Origin: Chromobacterium alticapitis | GTDB taxonomy: Bacteria; Pseudomonadota; Gammaproteobacteria; Burkholderiales; Chromobacteriaceae | Assembly (NCBI RefSeq): GCF_002924365.1 | Contig: NZ_PQWB01000012.1 | Location: forward strand, 29,226 to 93,225 | Direction: 5' to 3' | DNA length: 64,000 nt | Shown here: piece after piece, positions 1-7,795 of the stretch | Position numbering within the stretch: position 1 is the stretch's first letter | Layout: every line of letters begins with the position of its first letter | Notes under the pieces: generated by a model | What the model saw: the letters and a program-made list of their open reading frames with translations, nothing else | The model's database searches: none | Told to the model about the DNA's origin: nothing | Made by a program: the position numbers and the translations under genes

Positions 1-27
1 ATTGATTAGCGGACGAAAGGGATAGCG

Positions 28-1380
28 ATGGCGATAGATTTCAACGCGATGCCGCCCAGCACCTGGGCGGACAATCTGGCCAAGAGCAGCTTGAGCGGCA
101 TGCAGAGTGCGCTGGACAGCCAAACCAAGGACGCCAAGGCGCGCAGCGACGCTTTGAGCCAGTTGCAGAAAGCGCTGCAGGACTACAAGGGCAGCCTGAC
201 CACGCTGACCGGCAAGAAGAGCCTGGCGGCGATGGGCGCCACGGCCAGTCCGGACGGCGTGGCCACGGTCAGCGCCGCCGGCAATGCCCAGCCGGGCAGC
301 TACAGCCTGTTCGTGGAGCAGACCGCCACGGCCCAGCAACTGGCGATGGGCGATTTATCGACCGCCACGGCCCAGGCCAGCGACAAATTCACGGTCAAGC
401 TGGCTGGCGGCAGCAGCTTCGATGTCGCCATGAATGGAGCGGATCAGGACGGCGACGGCAAGCTTTCCGTCACCGAATTGGCATTGGCGATCAACCGCGC
501 CAGCGGCAACAGCGGCAAGGTCAACGCCATGGTGCTGAACAATAACGGCGCGAGCCAGTTGGTGCTGTCTTCCGGCAAGACCGGCCAGTCCGGCGCCATT
601 TCGCTGGACCTGAGCCAGGTGAGCGACGCCGGGCTGAAGAGCGGCTTGTCCACTTCGCAAACGCTGACCGCGGCGCAGGACGCCGTGGTGTGGCTGGGCG
701 GCAAGGGCACCGGCGTGCGCATGCAGCAGGCATCCAATACCTTCACCAATATCAGCGGCGTCACGCTGACCGTCAACAAGGCGATGAAGGATGGCGACGC
801 GCCGCTGCAAGTGTCGGTGAACCGCAGCGACAATGACACGACCGCGAACGTGCAGAGCTTCATCGATGCATACAACAAAGCCTACAAGGCGCTGGGCAGC
901 CTCACTCAGCCTGGCGTGAACGGCAATGCCGCCGGCGCCTTGGGCGACGATTCAGGCGTGCGCAGCCTGCAGAGCCAGCTGGGCAATTTGCTGCGCCAGT
1001 CATTCGACGGCATCACTTTGGGGCAGTTGGGCATCACCGCGAGCCGCGACGGCACGCTGACATTGGATAGCAAAAAGCTGTCCACCACGCTGCAAGCCGC
1101 GCCGGATGCGTTGGACCGCTTTTTCAACAGCAGCGCGAGCAAAACCGGCGCGCTCAAGCAGAGCGGCGATTATCTGGATAAATGGCTGAACTTCAGCAGC
1201 GGGATGCTGAAGCAGCGCCAGGACAGCGCGAGCCGCGAAACGAAGGATTTGAACAACAGGCAGGACGCGTTGCAGCAGCAATACCAGCAGTTATACCAAC
1301 GCTACCTGACCCAGTTCAGCAAATTGCAAAGCATGCAAGACCAGATGAACCAGACGCTGGGCATGCTCAACTCCAACTGA
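28..1380 (+). CDS. fliD: Flagellar filament cap protein FliD (lateral type, LafB)
   Basis: This 450-residue protein fits the hook-associated protein 2 family, which caps the growing filament outside the cell and guides flagellin folding. It has the usual plan: an N-terminal helical segment, a beta-rich middle (the GSYSLFVEQ region near residues 90-100 is typical of the family) and a long Gln-rich C-terminal coiled coil that ends in LGMLNSN. There is no signal peptide, as expected for type III export. It is the first complete gene of a block of eight flagellar genes in the lateral (laf) order. The ATG at 28 follows a purine-rich stretch. The 27 bases before it hold only the end of the preceding region. 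Confidence 0.92.
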   Translation: MAIDFNAMPPSTWADNLAKSSLSGMQSALDSQTKDAKARSDALSQLQKALQDYKGSLTTLTGKKSLAAMGATASPDGVATVSAAGNAQPGSYSLFVEQTATAQQLAMGDLSTATAQASDKFTVKLAGGSSFDVAMNGADQDGDGKLSVTELALAINRASGNSGKVNAMVLNNNGASQLVLSSGKTGQSGAISLDLSQVSDAGLKSGLSTSQTLTAAQDAVVWLGGKGTGVRMQQASNTFTNISGVTLTVNKAMKDGDAPLQVSVNRSDNDTTANVQSFIDAYNKAYKALGSLTQPGVNGNAAGALGDDSGVRSLQSQLGNLLRQSFDGITLGQLGITASRDGTLTLDSKKLSTTLQAAPDALDRFFNSSASKTGALKQSGDYLDKWLNFSSGMLKQRQDSASRETKDLNNRQDALQQQYQQLYQRYLTQFSKLQSMQDQMNQTLGMLNSN

Positions 1381-1405
1381 TTACAAGACAGGCGGGATCA
1401 AGAAA

Positions 1406-1798
1406 GTGGATTACGAAGCCTACCGCAACTACCACGCGGTCAACCTGGAGTCGCAGACTCACGCCGCCAGCCAGGTGGAACTGGTGCTGGTGCTGTTCGA
1501 CGGCTTGCTCGAGGAGATCGCGCGCGCGCGCGGCCATCTGGAGCATGGCCGCTACGAGCAGAAGGGCGAGAGCATCAGCAAGTGCATCAATATCCTCAAC
1601 GGCTTGTCCAGCGCGCTGGATTTCGAGTCCGGCGGCGAGGTGGTGGCCAATCTGGCGCGGCTGTACGACTACTGCGCCCACCGGCTGTACCAGGCTAGCG
1701 CGGAGCTGGACGGCGCGGCGCTGGATGAGGCGGAGAAGCTGCTGTTGACGCTGAAGGGCGGCTGGGTAGGCGTGCGGGACCAGCATGCCGCGGCCTGA
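1406..1798 (+). CDS. fliS: Flagellin export chaperone FliS (LafC)
   Basis: A 130-residue all-helical protein of the FliS family, the cytosolic chaperone that binds the flagellin C-terminus before export. The N-terminal NYHAVNLESQTHAASQVELVLVLFDGLLEEI matches the family signature (Y..V.. to the (Q/E)LVLMLYDG..) and the length is normal. I place the start at GTG 1406, which puts the family-typical MDYEAYRNY at the N-terminus. It lies 25 bp after fliD and overlaps fliT by 14 bp, which suggests translational coupling. Confidence 0.9.
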   Translation: MDYEAYRNYHAVNLESQTHAASQVELVLVLFDGLLEEIARARGHLEHGRYEQKGESISKCINILNGLSSALDFESGGEVVANLARLYDYCAHRLYQASAELDGAALDEAEKLLLTLKGGWVGVRDQHAAA

Positions 1799-2072
1799 AG
1801 CGGCAAGCTGCTGCCAGGCTATGGCGGAGGCCGGCGCCCGCCGCGATTGGGCGGCGCTGGCCGCGCTGGATCGGCGCGTGCGAGAGGGTTTGGCGACGCC
1901 GGACGGCGGCTGGAGCCGCGAAGAGCGGGCGGCGTTGGCCGAGGCCTACCGCGCCGCGCTGGCGCGCAGCGGCGCCGAGCTGGAAGCGTTGCGGCACCGA
2001 TTGGCCGCTATCGGCCAGCAGCGCGAAGGCCAGCTGGCCTACGCGCAATTCAGTGAATGGGAGCAAGCATGA
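1785..2072 (+). CDS. fliT: FliT-like flagellar chaperone (LafD)
   Basis: A 95-residue, Ala/Arg/Glu-rich helical protein. Sequence alone gives only a weak family match, but size, predicted helical-bundle character and position between fliS and fliK are those of FliT/LafD, a chaperone for FliD and a regulator in some species. Its start overlaps fliS by 14 bp and its stop overlaps the fliK start (ATGA), so it is part of one tightly coupled message. The assignment rests mostly on gene order. Confidence 0.7.
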   Translation: MPRPEAASCCQAMAEAGARRDWAALAALDRRVREGLATPDGGWSREERAALAEAYRAALARSGAELEALRHRLAAIGQQREGQLAYAQFSEWEQA

Positions 2073-3094
2073 GCAGAGTGGCGCCGCCGTCTATCCAGAC
2101 CAGTTTGCCGGCTTTGTCGGACGAGGCCATCGCCCCGGGGCAGGAGGATCTGCCGCGGGGCGATGACGCGTCCGCCGCGGATTTCTTCGATGTTTTGCTG
2201 CAAGCCAGTCAGATGGCGCCTGCCGATCCGGCGCGACAAGCTATTCCGTCCGCGGCAGAGGCGCCCGCGCGGGGCGGGGAGGGCGGGCCGCGGAATGTCG
2301 CCGCCGCGCAGCCAGCGAAAGCGCAGGCGGAGCCTGCGCGAGAGGCGGATGAACCGCAGCGGCAGGCAGATCCCCTGGTTTTGATGCCGGCGATGCAGCC
2401 ATCCGCGCTGTGGCAGGCATGGCTGCCGCAGGGCTCGGCGCCGTCCGAGCCGGTTCAGGCTCGGATCGACGGCGATGGGTCGCCCTCGAACGCGCGCGCG
2501 GCGGCGCCGGTTTTGCCGTCCGCGCAGTTTGCGCCGGTTTCCGCCAAGGAGTTGGCGCAGCAACTGGCGGAGCTGGCGCCGTCGCCGTCTGCCGCGGCGC
2601 CGGTTTTGGCCGCGCCCCTGGCGCCGGCGGCTGCGCATTTGGCCGACGCTGCCAGGCTGTCGGATGGATTCAGCCTGGCTTTGCCGCCGGCCCAGCCGGA
2701 AAGCTGGAGCGGCAAATTGCAGGCGGCGCTGGGCGAGCGGCTGCAAGTGCTGTCCAGCCAGAACATGGACCGGGCGACGCTGCGCTTGGACCCGCCGTCG
2801 CTGGGCACCTTGGAGATCGCCATCCGCCACCAAGCCGGGGCGCTGACGGTGGAGCTGACGGCTTCGCACGGCGAGGTGGTGCGCCAGCTGCAGAATATGG
2901 GCGACGCCCTGCGTCAGGATCTGGGCGGGCGACAGTACACCCAGGTGGCGGTGGAAGTGCGGGAGGGCATGCCTTCAGGCCATGGCCAAGGCGGCCGCCA
3001 TGGCCGCGAGCAGCAAGCGCGCGAGGAGCCGGGACGGGCTTTGACGCGGGAAGGATGGCGGGAGGCGGAAGGCTTTTCGCTGGATCAGGGTTGA
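2069..3094 (+). CDS. fliK: Flagellar hook-length control protein FliK (LafE)
   Basis: FliK is secreted, measures hook length and switches export specificity. The N-terminal two thirds are Ala/Pro-rich and of low complexity. The C-terminal part (about residues 225-300) carries the conserved FliK_C signature, including LRLDPPSLGTLEIAI, GALTVELTAS and the helix with VVRQLQNMGDALRQDL. The ATG at 2069 overlaps the fliT stop as ATGA; an in-frame ATG at 2057 lies inside fliT and is less likely. Length, 341 residues, is ordinary. Confidence 0.87.
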   Translation: MSRVAPPSIQTSLPALSDEAIAPGQEDLPRGDDASAADFFDVLLQASQMAPADPARQAIPSAAEAPARGGEGGPRNVAAAQPAKAQAEPAREADEPQRQADPLVLMPAMQPSALWQAWLPQGSAPSEPVQARIDGDGSPSNARAAAPVLPSAQFAPVSAKELAQQLAELAPSPSAAAPVLAAPLAPAAAHLADAARLSDGFSLALPPAQPESWSGKLQAALGERLQVLSSQNMDRATLRLDPPSLGTLEIAIRHQAGALTVELTASHGEVVRQLQNMGDALRQDLGGRQYTQVAVEVREGMPSGHGQGGRHGREQQAREEPGRALTREGWREAEGFSLDQG

Positions 3095-3122
3095 AGGATT
3101 GAAGGGTTGAAGAGGTAAAGAG

Positions 3123-3557
3123 ATGAATGGCAAGACCCTGATCGCGGCTGCGTTGGCGGCTGTTCTGGCGGCGGGTGCCGGCGTGGGGAGCTGGTGGTAT
3201 TTCCAGCGCGGCGCTCACGCCGCGGCCGAGCCGCCCAAGCCGGTCGACTACCGCTATGTCACCTTGGACAAGATCGTGGTGATGCTGCGCGCGGAAGGCG
3301 GCGATCCGCGCTATATGGCGGTGGACCTGGTGTTCCGCTGCGCGCCGGACGGCGAGGCCAGGCTCAAGGAGCAATTGCCGCTGCTGAAAAGCGTGGCGGT
3401 TCGAGCCTTGTCGCAGCTGAACCGCGAGCGCGCCGGCGCGCTGAGCATAGACGACTACCAAAGCCTGCTGAGCAAGGCCTATCGCGCCGCGTATGCGCGC
3501 GAGCAGGGGGCCCAGCCCTTCAGCGAGGTGATGGTGGGCAAATTGATCATCGAGTAG
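3123..3557 (+). CDS. fliL: Flagellar basal body-associated protein FliL (LafF)
   Basis: A 144-residue protein with one N-terminal membrane segment (about residues 6-28) and a periplasmic FliL domain (VDYRYVTLDKIVVML, then YMAVDLVFRC and a C-terminal FSEVMVGKLIIE). FliL surrounds the stator units at the motor and supports torque or surface sensing. It sits between fliK and the sigma-28 gene, the same place as lafF. Confidence 0.85.
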   Translation: MNGKTLIAAALAAVLAAGAGVGSWWYFQRGAHAAAEPPKPVDYRYVTLDKIVVMLRAEGGDPRYMAVDLVFRCAPDGEARLKEQLPLLKSVAVRALSQLNRERAGALSIDDYQSLLSKAYRAAYAREQGAQPFSEVMVGKLIIE

Positions 3558-3561
3558 CGCG

Positions 3562-4257
3562 ATGTACGCCGAAAGCTACGCACTTCCCACGCAGGCGGCG
3601 GACGAGAGCCGGCATCTGCTCGCCTACGCGCCGCTGGTCAAACGCGCGGCGCGCCAGCTATCCAGCCAGGCCGACGGCGTGTTCGATCGCGAGGACATGG
3701 AGCAGATCGGCCTGATGGCGCTGCTGGATTGCCTGCGCCGCTACGGCGGGGAGCCGGACGAGCGCTTCGCCGGCTTCGCCATGCTGCGCATCCGCGGCGC
3801 CATCCTGGACGAGTTGCGGCGGCTGGACTGGCGGCCGCGCTCGGTGCGGCAGGAGGCGCACCGCATGCGGGACGCGCTGCGCGAATTACGGCGCAATCTC
3901 GGACGAGAGCCATCCGAAGCCGAAGCGATGTCTTTGCTGGGGGTGGACGCGGACGCCTACCGCGAGGCGCTGCTGGCGGAAAACGCGGAGGCGATGGCCA
4001 GCTTCGACGAAATGGTGGCGTCCGGGGTGGAGCTGGCGGGCGAGGCTTCGCCCGAGGTCAGGCTGGAGCGTCAGAGCGAGCTGGCGCGCGCGCTGACCGC
4101 GCTCAATGAGCGAGAGCAGCAAGTGATCCAGCTGTATTACGAATTCGAACTGAGTCTCAAGGAGATCGCGGCGGTGCTGGAGCTGACCGAAGCCCGCATC
4201 TGCCAGATCAACAAGAGCGCCCTGAAAAAAATGCAGGCCTGTCTGATGGCGGCCTGA
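3562..4257 (+). CDS. fliA: Sigma-28 flagellar sigma factor FliA (LafS)
   Basis: A 231-residue sigma factor with region 2 (LVKRAARQLSSQ..DREDMEQIGLMALLDCLRRY, then FAGFAMLRIRGAILDELRRLDWRPRSVR), region 3 (helices around residues 90-150) and region 4 (LNEREQQVIQLYYEFELSLKEIAAVL..TEARICQINKSAL). The DELR.LDW.PR.VR segment is diagnostic of the FliA/SigD group. It starts 4 bp after fliL. A sigma factor encoded inside the structural and motor cluster is a hallmark of lateral flagellar systems; FlgM at 7116 is the likely anti-sigma partner. Confidence 0.93.
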   Translation: MYAESYALPTQAADESRHLLAYAPLVKRAARQLSSQADGVFDREDMEQIGLMALLDCLRRYGGEPDERFAGFAMLRIRGAILDELRRLDWRPRSVRQEAHRMRDALRELRRNLGREPSEAEAMSLLGVDADAYREALLAENAEAMASFDEMVASGVELAGEASPEVRLERQSELARALTALNEREQQVIQLYYEFELSLKEIAAVLELTEARICQINKSALKKMQACLMAA

Positions 4258-4273
4258 AGCAAGGAAAATCCTC

Positions 4274-5137
4274 ATGCAGCAATTGTTGGGCATTGTGATC
4301 GTGCTGGTTTGCGTTTTCGGCGGCTTCATGCTGCATGGCGGCGTGTTGTCCATCATCTGGCAGCCGACCGAGCTGCTGATCATCTGCGGCGCGGCGCTGG
4401 GCGCCGTGGTGCTGGGCAATCCCCCGCATGTGCTGAAGGAGATGGGCGGCCAGATCAAGCGCGCGGTGCTGCGCAAAAAGCAGGGCGCCGAGTTCCAGCG
4501 TCAGCAACTGCTGCTGATGTATGAGCTGTTGATCACCGCTAGCCGCGGCCTGAAGGCGCTGGACCAGCACGTTGAGGCGCCGCGGCAGAGTCCGCTGTTC
4601 AACCGCTACCCCCTGGTGCTGGAAAGCCCCAAGCTGCTGGCCTTCGTCGTCGACAACTTCCGCCTGATGGCCATGGGCAAGATCAACGCCCATGAGCTGG
4701 AAGGCGTGCTGGACCAGGAGTTGGACGCGATCCATGAGCAATTGAACCAGCCGTCCAAATCCCTGCACAAGATCGCCGAAGCCATGCCGGGCTTCGGCAT
4801 CCTGGCCGCGGTGCTGGGCATCGTGATGGCGATGAACACCGTCAGCCAGGGCGCCAGCGCCGGCGAAATCGCCGAGAGCGTGGCGGCGGCCATGGTGGGC
4901 ACTTTCATCGGCATTTTCCTCTGCTACGGCGTATTGGACCCGCTGTCCAATGTGATGCACCAGTTGGTCAAGGAAGAACTGTCCAATTTCGAATCGGTCA
5001 AAGTGGTCCTGACCACGCATGTGTCCGGCAAGCCGCCTTTGTTGGCCATCGACGCCGGCCGCCGCCTGGTGCAGCTGAACACCAAGCCCAGCTTCTCCCA
5101 GCTGGAGTCCTGGATCAACGCGCTGGAAGGCGTATAA
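4274..5137 (+). CDS. motA: Flagellar stator protein MotA (LafT)
   Basis: A 287-residue MotA/TolQ/ExbB-type proton-channel subunit. Two N-terminal membrane segments (about residues 2-20 and 30-50), a long cytoplasmic part (about 55-165) that touches the rotor, and two C-terminal membrane segments are visible. The conserved proline in MPGFGILAAVLGIV (about residue 171) and the later GTFIGIFLCYG helix mark the MotA family. It is followed 3 bp later by motB. Confidence 0.92.
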   Translation: MQQLLGIVIVLVCVFGGFMLHGGVLSIIWQPTELLIICGAALGAVVLGNPPHVLKEMGGQIKRAVLRKKQGAEFQRQQLLLMYELLITASRGLKALDQHVEAPRQSPLFNRYPLVLESPKLLAFVVDNFRLMAMGKINAHELEGVLDQELDAIHEQLNQPSKSLHKIAEAMPGFGILAAVLGIVMAMNTVSQGASAGEIAESVAAAMVGTFIGIFLCYGVLDPLSNVMHQLVKEELSNFESVKVVLTTHVSGKPPLLAIDAGRRLVQLNTKPSFSQLESWINALEGV

Positions 5138-5140
5138 GCG

Positions 5141-6127
5141 ATGGCGCCGTTGAAAAACAAGGACGCCCATGAAAGCGCGGTGATCAAGAAAGTGTCGCGC
5201 CGGCATTCCGAGGAGCCGCATGGCGGCGCGTGGAAAGTCGCGTTCGCCGATTTCGTATTGGCCTTGATGTGCCTGTTTCTGGTGCTATGGGTGCTGGCGG
5301 CGCGCGATCAGGAAAATCTGCAGCAATTGCTGAGCGCCTCCGGCGGCAAGCCGATGATGGAGGGCGCCAGCCGACAGATAGACCACCTGGGCAATCCGCC
5401 GGGCAGCCTGATCCCGCGCGACCCGGTTCCGGGACAGAGCGGCAGCCGGGCGGCCAGCAAGTCGGCGGTGAGGAATACCGACAAGCGCACGTTGGATGAT
5501 GAGCCGGAAGTGATGCGCCGCAGCTATGACAGCGAAGCGGATCTGCGCAAGTTGGCGACCGAGTTGTCCGACATGAGCCGGCAAGCCGGCCTGGAGAGCA
5601 ATCTACAGACCGTGGTCACGCCTTATGGCTTGCGCGTGACGCTGCATGATACCGACAAACAGGGCATGTTCGAGCGCGGCAGCGCCATCGTTGAGCCGCG
5701 GTTTCGCGACTTGCTGCAGCGGATGGGTGCCATGCTGGGCGAAATAGACAACCGCATTCTGGTGGTGGGCCATACCGATGCGGCGCAGTACCACAGCGCG
5801 GGTTTCGGCGCGCTGTCCAATTGGTCCTTGTCCAGCAATCGGGCAATGGCGGCGCGCATGCATTTGTTGCAGGGCGGCCTGGCTGGCGGCGCCGTGTTGC
5901 AAGTTGTCGGCATGGCGGACCGGGCGCCGCTGGATGCCGCGCATCCGCTCGCCGCGCTCAATCGCCGCATCGAACTGCTGATTCTGACATCTGGCCAGGC
6001 GCAAGCCGTGGTGGCGATGTACGGCGCGCAAGGGAAGGGCGCGACTGCGATTCCAGGCGTGGCGAGCGCGCTGCCAGGCGAAAGCGAATTGCGCGCGTTG
6101 CGCGAAGGGACGAATGGCATGCATTAA
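5141..6127 (+). CDS. motB: Flagellar stator protein MotB (LafU)
   Basis: A 328-residue stator partner of MotA. One membrane segment (about residues 31-53) carries the proton-binding aspartate in AFADF (Asp37), as in the family motif. The C-terminal half (about 165-285) is an OmpA-like peptidoglycan-binding domain (ILVVGHTDA..., LSSNRAMAAR, GMADRAPL...NRRIELLIL). It is the last gene of the block and is followed by a strong terminator. Confidence 0.92.
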   Translation: MAPLKNKDAHESAVIKKVSRRHSEEPHGGAWKVAFADFVLALMCLFLVLWVLAARDQENLQQLLSASGGKPMMEGASRQIDHLGNPPGSLIPRDPVPGQSGSRAASKSAVRNTDKRTLDDEPEVMRRSYDSEADLRKLATELSDMSRQAGLESNLQTVVTPYGLRVTLHDTDKQGMFERGSAIVEPRFRDLLQRMGAMLGEIDNRILVVGHTDAAQYHSAGFGALSNWSLSSNRAMAARMHLLQGGLAGGAVLQVVGMADRAPLDAAHPLAALNRRIELLILTSGQAQAVVAMYGAQGKGATAIPGVASALPGESELRALREGTNGMH

Positions 6128-6147
6128 GCCGAAATCCTTCTGGCCAT

Positions 6148-6178
6148 AAAAATCCTTGCTATGCAAGGATTTTTTTTT
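6148..6178 (+). terminator. Intrinsic terminator after motB
   Basis: A 12-bp perfect stem (6148-6159 with 6163-6174, loop TAT) followed by a T run to 6178. It closes the fliD-motB transcript. Confidence 0.9.
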
Positions 6179-6244
6179 GTTAGAATTTCACGCAAATTTT
6201 AAGTAAATTATTTACAATATTACCGTTTTTGATAAGAATAACGC

Positions 6245-6264
6245 TATGTGAGTCATCTCACATA
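6245..6264. promoter_or_regulatory. CRP-type palindrome upstream of a CRP-family gene
   Basis: TATGTGA-GTCATC-TCACATA is a perfect 7-6-7 inverted repeat and contains the full CRP half sites TGTGA and TCACA with the standard 6-bp spacer. The AT-rich stretch around it holds weak promoter-like elements (TTTACA at 6211-6216 and TAAGAA at 6233-6238), which would put the site at or just after the start point and suggest repression. The downstream gene encodes a regulator with a CRP-like recognition helix. Confidence 0.75.
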
Positions 6265-6325
6265 TTATAAAAGTCAAATAATGACCAAGGCATTTTGCGC
6301 CAGGGGTCGGGGACGTGTTACCGAG

Positions 6326-7012
6326 ATGAAACAAGAACAAGCAACGCAGATGTTGCGGCAGACGCCGCTGTTTGGTCATTTGACGGAAGAGAGCATGACG
6401 CGCGCGCTGTCCGAGGCGGAAGCGGTGCGCCTGGGCAGAGGGGATAGCCTGTATGCGGAGGGGGAGGCTTCCGACGAAGTCTATCTATTGCTCTCCGGAT
6501 GCATGCAGTCCTGCGTGGCCGGTCCGGCCGGCAAGCGCTATGTGCTGCAGATGGCCATGCCTGGCGACATGCTGGGCATGGAGTCTTTTGTCGACGGCGA
6601 TATCCGCAATAGCAGCGCGGTTGCGGACGAGGACAGTCAATTGCTGAAATTCTCCCGCACTAGGCTGTGCGCGCTGTTCGGCAGCGAAGACGGCTTGCCC
6701 GATTGCGACAAGGTGCGCGGCAGCATCATGCGCTACCTGGTTTCTCTGGTCCGCCATATGACCACGCTGGCGCGCAATCTCGCCCTGCTCGACGTGTACG
6801 GCCGGGTACGCATTCTGATCAATCAGATGCTGGTGGAGCAAGATGGCGTGCTGATGCTGCGCAAGCAGCTGACGCAGCAGGAAATCGCCGATCAGATCGG
6901 CTCCTCGCGCGAAATGGTGGCGCGGATCTTGAAGGAGTTGGTCTATGGCCATTACATTCGAGTGGAGAACCGCCGCATCGTGGTGCTGAAGATGCTGCCG
7001 GAAAACTTCTGA
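6326..7012 (+). CDS. Crp/Fnr-family transcriptional regulator
   Basis: A regulator of 228 residues with an N-terminal cyclic-nucleotide-binding fold (about 15-125), a long dimerisation helix and a C-terminal winged helix-turn-helix. The recognition helix SREMVARILKEL keeps the Arg-Glu...Arg pattern of E. coli CRP (SRETVGRILKML), so it should read TGTGA half sites; no FNR-type iron-sulfur cysteines are seen. In the ligand pocket the region around LGMESFVDGDIRNSSAV lacks the CRP Gly-Glu and Arg-Ser phosphate-binding residues, so cAMP may not be the ligand. Start is uncertain: ATG 6326 gives a normal N-terminus, and ATG 6281 is an alternative. It sits between the motor genes and flgMN. Confidence 0.82.
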   Translation: MKQEQATQMLRQTPLFGHLTEESMTRALSEAEAVRLGRGDSLYAEGEASDEVYLLLSGCMQSCVAGPAGKRYVLQMAMPGDMLGMESFVDGDIRNSSAVADEDSQLLKFSRTRLCALFGSEDGLPDCDKVRGSIMRYLVSLVRHMTTLARNLALLDVYGRVRILINQMLVEQDGVLMLRKQLTQQEIADQIGSSREMVARILKELVYGHYIRVENRRIVVLKMLPENF

Positions 7013-7115
7013 CGCGGTCTCGCGCCGGGCGGAGATTCCGCTTCGGCGCTTAAGTTCGGCGCGTCAGCGTCGCCTTGTATCGGTATTCACCGCAATACGG
7101 ACAGCAGGCATTCAG

Positions 7116-7370
7116 ATGCAAATCACATCCCATTCTTCCCGCCGCGGCGAGGCGGCGGGCGTCGTCAAGACGGATAATCGCCCCGCGGCCGCGCCGCGAG
7201 CGGCCGCCGCTCCCGCGCAAGCCGCTTCGGCTGCCGCCAGTCTGCAGTCCATGCCGGAAATCGACCAGGCCAAGGTGGCGGAGGTGCGAGCGGCGCTCGC
7301 GCGCGGCGAGGTGCGCTTCAATCCGGAGCGCCTGGCTGGGCTGATCGAGCAGTATCACGGCGGCCGCTGA
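7116..7370 (+). CDS. flgM: Anti-sigma-28 factor FlgM
   Basis: An 84-residue protein with a disordered Ala/Pro/Arg-rich N-terminus and the C-terminal FlgM helix pattern (IDQAKVAEVRAALARGEVRFNPERLAGLIEQYH). FlgM holds sigma-28 inactive until the hook is finished and FlgM is exported. The stop overlaps the flgN start (TGATGG). The likely partner is the sigma factor at 3562-4257. Confidence 0.88.
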   Translation: MQITSHSSRRGEAAGVVKTDNRPAAAPRAAAAPAQAASAAASLQSMPEIDQAKVAEVRAALARGEVRFNPERLAGLIEQYHGGR

Positions 7371-7795
7371 TGGATAAAAGGCAGGCTTATCGCCAGTTGT
7401 TCGGCACGATAGCGGAAGACTTGACGGAATATCAGCGCCTGTTGGCGCGGCTGGAGGCGCAATTCCGCGCCGCGTTGGAGCATGACGCAGCCGCTTTGGC
7501 GATGAGCGCCGATGAGATAGCCGAATCGTGCGTCAGGCTGGAGCGCAGCCGGCGCGCGCGCCTGGAGCTGGTGCGCGGCCTGCTTCCGGCGGGCGCCGAA
7601 GCGTCGATGACTGCCGCGCTGGCGGTTTTGCCGCCGGCTTTGCGCGATCAGGCCGGCGCGCATTGGCAGCGATTGCGCGGCTTGATCGCGGAGTGCCGCG
7701 AATCCAATCTGCGCAACGGCCATTTGTTGCAGCAGCGGCGCGAGTTGCTGCAGCGGGTGTTGGTGGGGGAGTCCGATGTTTACCTTGCGCAGTGA
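7370..7795 (+). CDS. flgN: FlgN-type flagellar export chaperone
   Basis: A 141-residue all-helical protein in the usual position behind flgM. FlgN family members are cytosolic chaperones for the hook-filament junction proteins FlgK and FlgL. Similarity is visible as a heptad-rich helix (LTEYQRLLARLEAQFRAALEHD) and the C-terminal ESNLRNGHLLQQRRELLQRVL, close to the family pattern N..NG.li. It overlaps the next gene by 20 bp. Confidence 0.82.
   Translation: MDKRQAYRQLFGTIAEDLTEYQRLLARLEAQFRAALEHDAAALAMSADEIAESCVRLERSRRARLELVRGLLPAGAEASMTAALAVLPPALRDQAGAHWQRLRGLIAECRESNLRNGHLLQQRRELLQRVLVGESDVYLAQ

Noticed and set aside
7040-7115. A sigma-28 promoter before flgM
   Set aside because: TAAG at 7050 is followed by no good GCCGATAA-like element at the right distance.
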